Shown here piece by piece: positions 60,163-64,000 of a DNA stretch of 64,000 bases (positions are counted from its first letter, which is position 1; each line of letters opens with the position of its first letter). The notes beneath the pieces were generated by a model. The model made no database searches and was not told the DNA's origin. It saw only the letters and a list, made by a program, of their open reading frames with translations. The position numbers were made by a program, and so were the translations under genes. Origin of the DNA: Fusibacter tunisiensis (GTDB taxonomy: Bacteria > Bacillota > Clostridia > Peptostreptococcales > Acidaminobacteraceae); the NCBI RefSeq assembly GCF_016908355.1, contig NZ_JAFBDT010000001.1:248001-312000 (forward strand), written 5' to 3'.

Positions 60163-61179
60163 CTAAACCGTAAGCGATTTCTTGAATCGCTCATTTGCAA
60201 GAACAAACAAAACTGCTGAAACGCCTAAAAAAGCTAGGATTTGAAGCAAAAATTTAGTTCCAACAATTTGATTGCTGATTAAATCTCGAATCATAAACAT
60301 CATAGAATACGATGGTAAAATTTTAACCCAAAACGGATTAAAAGAGGGCATAAAATAAGCAACTGTCGGTAAAATCATAATCATAATCACAGCATACATG
60401 GCACCCATTGCTTTAACCATTGTGTCAAAAAAACTCGAAATAAACAAACCAAGACTGGATCCAAACAGATTAAACGCTATAATCATCCCAATAAAATACA
60501 AATAATTGACCTTAAATCCGAGCAGGGCAACAAACACAATTAGTGATGTTATAATCCCCATAATAAGCATAATCAACATCTTGCTGGCAAGATACTGCCA
60601 TACTTTAACAGGTGCTACTGCGTAGGCCTTAATTACCCCTTCTTCCTTGTCCAAAAATATATACGCTGCAATAATAAACAGCCCCATCATTCCAACGTTC
60701 ATTGTTATATATACAGGTAAAATTGCTTCACGATCGGATAGCCTTTCGGGTGATGCTTCAATCTGAACCACATCTACAGAATCCATTTTTTGATCCATAA
60801 ACATAGATTCGATGCCCAAACGCATTAAATTAATCATGCGTTCACTTTCATAGCCTTGAAGAATAACATCAAATTCAAGCGATTCTCCTACCATAGTTAC
60901 AGCAGCACCAATTGCTGACCGGTCCTCTTCAAGGGCTTTAACAACCGATTCTCTAGACTCTAAGAACACCACATGGTCTGAATCTTCCATCTCAAACATA
61001 GCATCCGGTAATGTAGAATCTAGGGTTAAAAACATTTTTTGATTGGTTTCCATATTTTCTGGAACGACAAAAAGCATAATGGCTAAAAAAATAACTGCAA
61101 GTCCAATTTCAATATAAAAATAGAGGCCATTGAATGACAATTTCATATCTTTTATAAAAGTAACCCACAATTTTCGCAT
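60163..61179 (-). CDS. ABC-2 family exporter permease (first subunit)
   Basis: A 338-residue ABC-2 permease with the same plan as its neighbour: N-terminal helix (about 20-40), an external domain, then five helices (IFLDKEEGVIKAYAVAPVKVWQYLASK is the conserved coupling region). The start overlaps the ATPase gene by 1 base. Confidence 0.87.
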   Translation of the reverse strand: MRKLWVTFIKDMKLSFNGLYFYIEIGLAVIFLAIMLFVVPENMETNQKMFLTLDSTLPDAMFEMEDSDHVVFLESRESVVKALEEDRSAIGAAVTMVGESLEFDVILQGYESERMINLMRLGIESMFMDQKMDSVDVVQIEASPERLSDREAILPVYITMNVGMMGLFIIAAYIFLDKEEGVIKAYAVAPVKVWQYLASKMLIMLIMGIITSLIVFVALLGFKVNYLYFIGMIIAFNLFGSSLGLFISSFFDTMVKAMGAMYAVIMIMILPTVAYFMPSFNPFWVKILPSYSMMFMIRDLISNQIVGTKFLLQILAFLGVSAVLFVLANERFKKSLTV

Positions 61180-62033
61180 TATACCAACCCCCTACCGGTA
61201 ACCTTAATAAAGATTTCCTCGAGAGTGGCTTCTTTTGTATGCATCATTTGGATTTGACCTTTTGAAATGATTGTGTTCAATTTCAACCGATCTGATTCAT
61301 CAACAAGGGACAGTTGTTCCTTAATGAGTTTGTCATTTTCCACATGTTCAATTGCAACAAATTTTTCGCCATACTTCAACTTTAGATTTCTAGGAGAATC
61401 TATAAGCCGTATATCGCCATCAATTATAAAAGCAACCCGGTCACAGAGTTCATCCGCAACAAACATATTGTGTGTGGTTAAAAAAACAGTTGTTCCATTT
61501 TTGTTTTTTTCTTTTACAATATCCTTGATTTGACTTGCAATTGATGGGTCAAGGCCCGTAGTGGGTTCATCTAAAAACCAAAGTTCAGGATTGTTGAGCA
61601 TGCTTCTAACAAAGGTAAGTCGGTGTTTCATTCCTTTTGAAAATTCACCTGCTTTTTTATTGGCAACATGTTCGAGTCCCACCCATTTCAAAAGGGATAA
61701 CGCATCTACAGTGGGCACATCAAACAGTTTTTTATAAAATTCTAAATTCTCAAGTGCTGTAAGCTTCCCATAAACATTGGATTGCTCAAAAGATACGCCA
61801 ATCTTATTAAACATTTCCCGTTTTGGGTGAAACATGTCAAAGCCCACAACTTCCGCCTGACCTTGTTGAATGGGTAAAAGGCCTGTTAAAATACCTTGTG
61901 TCGTAGATTTCCCAGCTCCAGAAGGACCTAAAAATCCAAACACCTCACCTTTTTCCACTTGAAAACTTACGTTTTTCACAGCATAGTTTTCATCTTTTGA
62001 ATACGCGTGATACAAGTTTTGAACCTTAATCAT
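61179..62033 (-). CDS. ABC exporter ATPase
   Basis: A 284-residue ATPase: Walker A GPSGAGKST near 37, Q-loop SFEQSNVYGKLTALEN, signature FSKGMKHRLTF (LSGGQ variant), Walker B LWFLDEPTTGLD, H-loop LTTHNM. Drives the two ABC-2 permeases. Overlaps tetR by 8 bases. Confidence 0.93.
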   Translation of the reverse strand: MIKVQNLYHAYSKDENYAVKNVSFQVEKGEVFGFLGPSGAGKSTTQGILTGLLPIQQGQAEVVGFDMFHPKREMFNKIGVSFEQSNVYGKLTALENLEFYKKLFDVPTVDALSLLKWVGLEHVANKKAGEFSKGMKHRLTFVRSMLNNPELWFLDEPTTGLDPSIASQIKDIVKEKNKNGTTVFLTTHNMFVADELCDRVAFIIDGDIRLIDSPRNLKLKYGEKFVAIEHVENDKLIKEQLSLVDESDRLKLNTIISKGQIQMMHTKEATLEEIFIKVTGRGLV

Positions 62034-62661
62034 GTTTCCCCTCCTTTTCTTTTAGACCATGTGTCAAAATAAGCATAAGTTGGTCTAAAGAACGCATAAT
62101 TTCATTTTCTTTAATTTCTTCATAACTGTTGGTCACCAAATCGATCACATCAATACTCATACGCATTATTAAATTTGCAATCAAATTTGGGTCCAATTCA
62201 GCCTTTATTTCTCCTTTAACTTGTGCCTGTTCAACCAAAGACTTGTAGACAACAATCGCTTTTTCCTGATTAGAAGCCATAATTTCGTGAAAAATAGGAT
62301 GCGACTTATCTTGCATTAGTTTTCTTCCAATCTCCATATATTGGGGTTGATCTAAGGCAAATCTTAACCCCGCGAGATTCATATCGTGAATTACTTCAAA
62401 AAGAGTATGGTCAAACGGATTTTGCATGGCAGGTGTTAAATAGGCCATTTTATCTGTGGCTATTTTCTCAATCAAGTACTTATAAAGATCCTTTTTATCT
62501 TCAAAGTACTGATAAAAACTGCCTTTTGAAATATTTGATTTTTCTACAATTCGATTAATACTCGCATGATCAAAAGTATGCATTTGAAACTCGCTTAACG
62601 CCGCTTCTACAATTCTGTCTCTCTTAGAGTTTGATAAATTAAAAAAAGTATCTTTTGGCAT
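62026..62661 (-). CDS. TetR-family repressor of the ABC exporter operon
   Basis: A 211-residue regulator. The N-terminal HTH (ASINRIVEKSNISKGSFYQYFEDKKDLYKYLI) is typical; the ligand domain is unassigned. ATG 62661 has AAGGAGG; the longer frame to 62706 runs through the operator. First gene of the operon tetR-ATPase-permease-permease-small protein, and a 30-bp palindrome sits at its 5' end, so autoregulation and drug-induced export are likely. Confidence 0.92.
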   Translation of the reverse strand: MPKDTFFNLSNSKRDRIVEAALSEFQMHTFDHASINRIVEKSNISKGSFYQYFEDKKDLYKYLIEKIATDKMAYLTPAMQNPFDHTLFEVIHDMNLAGLRFALDQPQYMEIGRKLMQDKSHPIFHEIMASNQEKAIVVYKSLVEQAQVKGEIKAELDPNLIANLIMRMSIDVIDLVTNSYEEIKENEIMRSLDQLMLILTHGLKEKEGKHD

Positions 62662-62675
62662 AACCGCCTCCTTTA

Positions 62676-62705
62676 TGACCAGCAGGTCACGTGACTTGTT
62701 GGTCA
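62676..62705 (-). promoter_or_regulatory. TetR operator
   Basis: A 30-bp palindrome, arms TGACCAGCAGGTCAC and GTGACTTGTTGGTCA (13 of 15 pairs), centred on CACGTG, between the -10 box and the tetR ribosome binding site. Confidence 0.85.
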
Positions 62706-62706
62706 T

Positions 62707-62735
62707 ATCTTATATCAAATAAAAAAGACTGTCAA
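62707..62735 (-). promoter_or_regulatory. Promoter of the tetR-ABC operon
   Basis: TTGACA (62735-62730), 17-base spacer, TAAGAT (62712-62707), directly followed by the operator. Confidence 0.82.
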
Positions 62736-62808
62736 TAGAATATAGACAGTCGATTAAGAAAAAAAAAGGCGGATATATATAGAATAAACCCAATTAAGGA
62801 GGCAAATC

Positions 62809-63045
62809 ATGAAAAAATTAGTAACACTAGATTCTCTAATTGAGCTTGAAATGTTCAAAGAAGTATTGGACGATCAAGAGATTCCAGTTGTCGTAAAGCA
62901 CCAAGAATCAGGTGACTTTATGACGCAATATACAGGCACAACAATTTATGGCATAGATCTTTTTGTTGAAGAGTCAGATTATGAAAAGGCCAGCAACTTA
63001 TATAATGCATTTTTTTCAGGCGCATACCCTAAAACCGACGCTTAA
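62809..63045 (+). CDS. DUF2007-type small signal-transducing-like protein
   Basis: A 78-residue protein starting MKKLVTLDSLIELEMFKEVL with IDLFVEESDYEKASNLY toward the end, the pattern of DUF2007 proteins (a small ferredoxin-like fold related to PII C-termini). AAGGAGG precedes the start. Its stop overlaps the convergent Fur-type gene by 4 bases. Function unknown. Confidence 0.75.
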   Translation: MKKLVTLDSLIELEMFKEVLDDQEIPVVVKHQESGDFMTQYTGTTIYGIDLFVEESDYEKASNLYNAFFSGAYPKTDA

Positions 63046-63494
63046 GACTGAGATTTCAATTGCCTACATGTTTCACAAATACCTTGCATGACAATACTAA
63101 CATCTTCAATGTAGTCCCCATATGTTTTCTCAAGAAAATCTCTCTGTTCCAACATCATACGTTTAACTTCAGAAGAATCATACTCCTTTATTATGCCACA
63201 TTTGTGGCATTTAAAATGAATGTGCATTTTCTTACCACTAAATAAATCGAGTTCATAGTAGCGGTCATTTTCCAGCGTGATTTCTTTAATAATGCCCATT
63301 TCTCTAAGCATATCAATATTTCTATACACAGTGGGCAAACTAACGCCCTCTTTTCTTAAAATCTGATAGGCATCGTCTGGTTTTAGATGCACATCTGTTT
63401 TGACAAAGAGTTCTACCATTTTTTTTCTAGATTCAGTTAGCTTATAGCCTCTGGATTTTAATATGTTTTCAATATCAATTACTTTTTGATTCAT
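63042..63494 (-). CDS. Fur/PerR-family metalloregulator
   Basis: A 150-residue regulator with an N-terminal winged helix (KLTESRKKMVELF; VSLPTVYRNIDMLREMGII) and a C-terminal dimerisation domain. The structural zinc site C96xxC99 (CHKC) plus C140xxC143 (CETC) is complete; HIHFKC supplies a regulatory histidine. Divergent from the seleno-peroxiredoxin, so a PerR-like peroxide sensor is the likeliest role, though Fur or Zur cannot be excluded from sequence alone. Confidence 0.9.
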   Translation of the reverse strand: MNQKVIDIENILKSRGYKLTESRKKMVELFVKTDVHLKPDDAYQILRKEGVSLPTVYRNIDMLREMGIIKEITLENDRYYELDLFSGKKMHIHFKCHKCGIIKEYDSSEVKRMMLEQRDFLEKTYGDYIEDVSIVMQGICETCRQLKSQS

Positions 63495-63516
63495 TAAAGA
63501 TCATCTCCTTTTATTC

Positions 63517-63545
63517 AGTATAGTACAGTAAATAACATATGTCAA
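63517..63545 (-). promoter_or_regulatory. Promoter of the Fur/PerR-type gene
   Basis: TTGACA (63545-63540), 17-base spacer, TATACT (63522-63517). Confidence 0.82.
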
Positions 63546-63560
63546 TTACCGTGCTTGGCT

Positions 63561-63590
63561 TTGATTTTTTTAAAAAATATATGTTATAAA
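63561..63590 (+). promoter_or_regulatory. Promoter of the seleno-peroxiredoxin gene
   Basis: TTGATT (63561-63566) and an extended -10 TGTTATAAA (TG at 63582-63583, TATAAA at 63585-63590). The palindrome ATGTT-ATA-AACAT (63581-63593) overlaps the -10 and could be an operator for the divergent Fur-type regulator. Confidence 0.6.
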
Positions 63591-63647
63591 CATTTTTCTT
63601 CGGGTATCAAACCTTTAAGGCATCAAATATATGACGGAGGTGAGAAA

Positions 63648-64000
63648 ATGCCTACAGATTTTAAACCGGGGTGTGCTAGACCAAAGTCTACACTTGTAAA
63701 ACCGGAAGAATCAAATGACACAATTTTAAACGAAGTTAAGGAGGTAAAAAGCATGATTAAAGTAGGAGCCCCTGCTCCAGATTTTGAACTGGCAGGCTAT
63801 TTCCAAGGTGGTTTTAAAAATTTTAAACTCTCAGAGTTTAAAGGAAAATGGGTTGTTCTGTGTTTCTATCCAGGCGATTTTACATTTGTCTGAGCGACTG
63901 AAGTATCTGCAGTTGCAGATAAATACAATAGTTTTAAAGAACTTGATGTTGAAGTCTTATCTGTAAGCGTTGATTCAATCTACGTTCACAAAATGTGGAA
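63648..64000 (+). CDS. Selenocysteine-containing peroxiredoxin (AhpC/2-Cys type), partial
   Basis: A thiol/selenol peroxidase cut by the window edge. The body reads IKVGAPAPDFELAGYF and WVVLCFYPGDFTFV, then TGA at 63891-63893, then ATEVSAVADKYNSFKEL and VLSVSVDSIYVHKMW to the edge. The UGA replaces the peroxidatic cysteine of the TFVCPTEV motif, so it encodes Sec. Two in-frame starts have excellent ribosome binding sites: ATG 63648 (GGAGGTGAG) and ATG 63753 (AAGGAGGT). The first adds a 35-residue N-terminus with one cysteine (PGCARPKS). Divergent from a PerR-like gene, consistent with peroxide response. Confidence 0.93.
63891..63924 (+). promoter_or_regulatory. bSECIS-like hairpin in the peroxiredoxin mRNA
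   Basis: After the UGA, AUCUGC (63905-63910) pairs with GCAGAU (63915-63920) around the loop AGUU; GU/AC pairs extend the stem below a small bulge. The loop G is about 19 nt after the UGA. Confidence 0.72.

Noticed and set aside
63555-63647. A longer N-terminus of the peroxiredoxin from ATG 63555
   Set aside because: No ribosome binding site, and this segment contains the promoter -35/-10 region.
1-64000. CRISPR arrays, insertion sequences, prophage genes, rRNA genes
   Set aside because: No regularly spaced repeats, transposase or phage proteins, or rRNA sequence seen. The region looks like ordinary chromosome.

Overview
The window is a compact, AT-rich piece of a bacterial chromosome, almost all of it transcribed leftward (minus strand). 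Gene content points to an anaerobic Firmicute of the class Clostridia. The evidence is a complete six-gene Rnf complex, a selD-selA-selB selenocysteine operon, two genes that need UGA recoding (selD itself and a peroxiredoxin at the right edge), strong AGGAGG-type ribosome binding sites, the mreBCD/minCDE/rodA cluster, and L27 with the cleavable N-terminus typical of Firmicutes. A lineage near Fusibacter or Acidaminobacter is my guess, not something the sequence proves.

Layout, left to right. 1-5.1 kb: selD-selA-selB with an OmpR-type response regulator as last gene. 5.1-8 kb: ComEA-like protein, D,D-carboxypeptidase (plus strand), RidA and a YheO-type regulator. 8-16.3 kb: rsfS, a nadD-yqeK fusion, yhbY, obgE, rpmA, prp, rplU with a probable L21 leader, an RNase E/G family gene and two radical-SAM/DUF2344 partners. 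16.3-26.1 kb: rodA, minEDC, PBP2, mreDCB, radC, maf and a small membrane protein, i.e. the cell-shape and division-site block. 26.2-31.3 kb: rnfCDGEAB with a clear sigma-A promoter. 31.3-41.2 kb: SPOR protein, CheY, a TSUP permease, tRNA-Leu(GAG), nicotinate phosphoribosyltransferase, coaE, polA, an ECF sigma/anti-sigma/SIMPL operon and tRNA-Leu(CAA). 41.2-48.4 kb: a Cache-GGDEF-EAL protein, hflX with an elaborate leader, a Cro/CI-type regulator, and copA-csoR behind a CsoR-like operator. 48.4-58.6 kb: a carbohydrate ABC transporter operon with its LacI regulator, then a GHL10-amidase cell-wall protein. 58.6-64 kb: tRNA-Pro, a TetR-controlled ABC exporter operon, DUF2007, a Fur/PerR-type regulator and the divergent seleno-peroxiredoxin, which runs off the edge.

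The most interesting signal is upstream of hflX (about 44.7-45.0 kb). A promoter is followed by a 17-codon leader ORF, an intrinsic terminator, a second 13-codon leader ORF, then two overlapping hairpins that reach the hflX Shine-Dalgarno. Both leader peptides contain an M-[K/R]-L-[K/R] motif; the second, MNKFMRLKNSTLK, closely resembles the macrolide-stalling ErmD leader peptide. This looks like antibiotic-responsive ribosome-mediated attenuation of a ribosome-splitting factor. Other points of note are the two UGA-Sec genes with visible bSECIS-like hairpins, a seleno-peroxiredoxin with two excellent in-frame start sites, a MalF-type permease with a roughly 370-residue N-terminal addition, and a tRNA-Pro-like repeat element ending in a T-run next to the tRNA-Pro gene.
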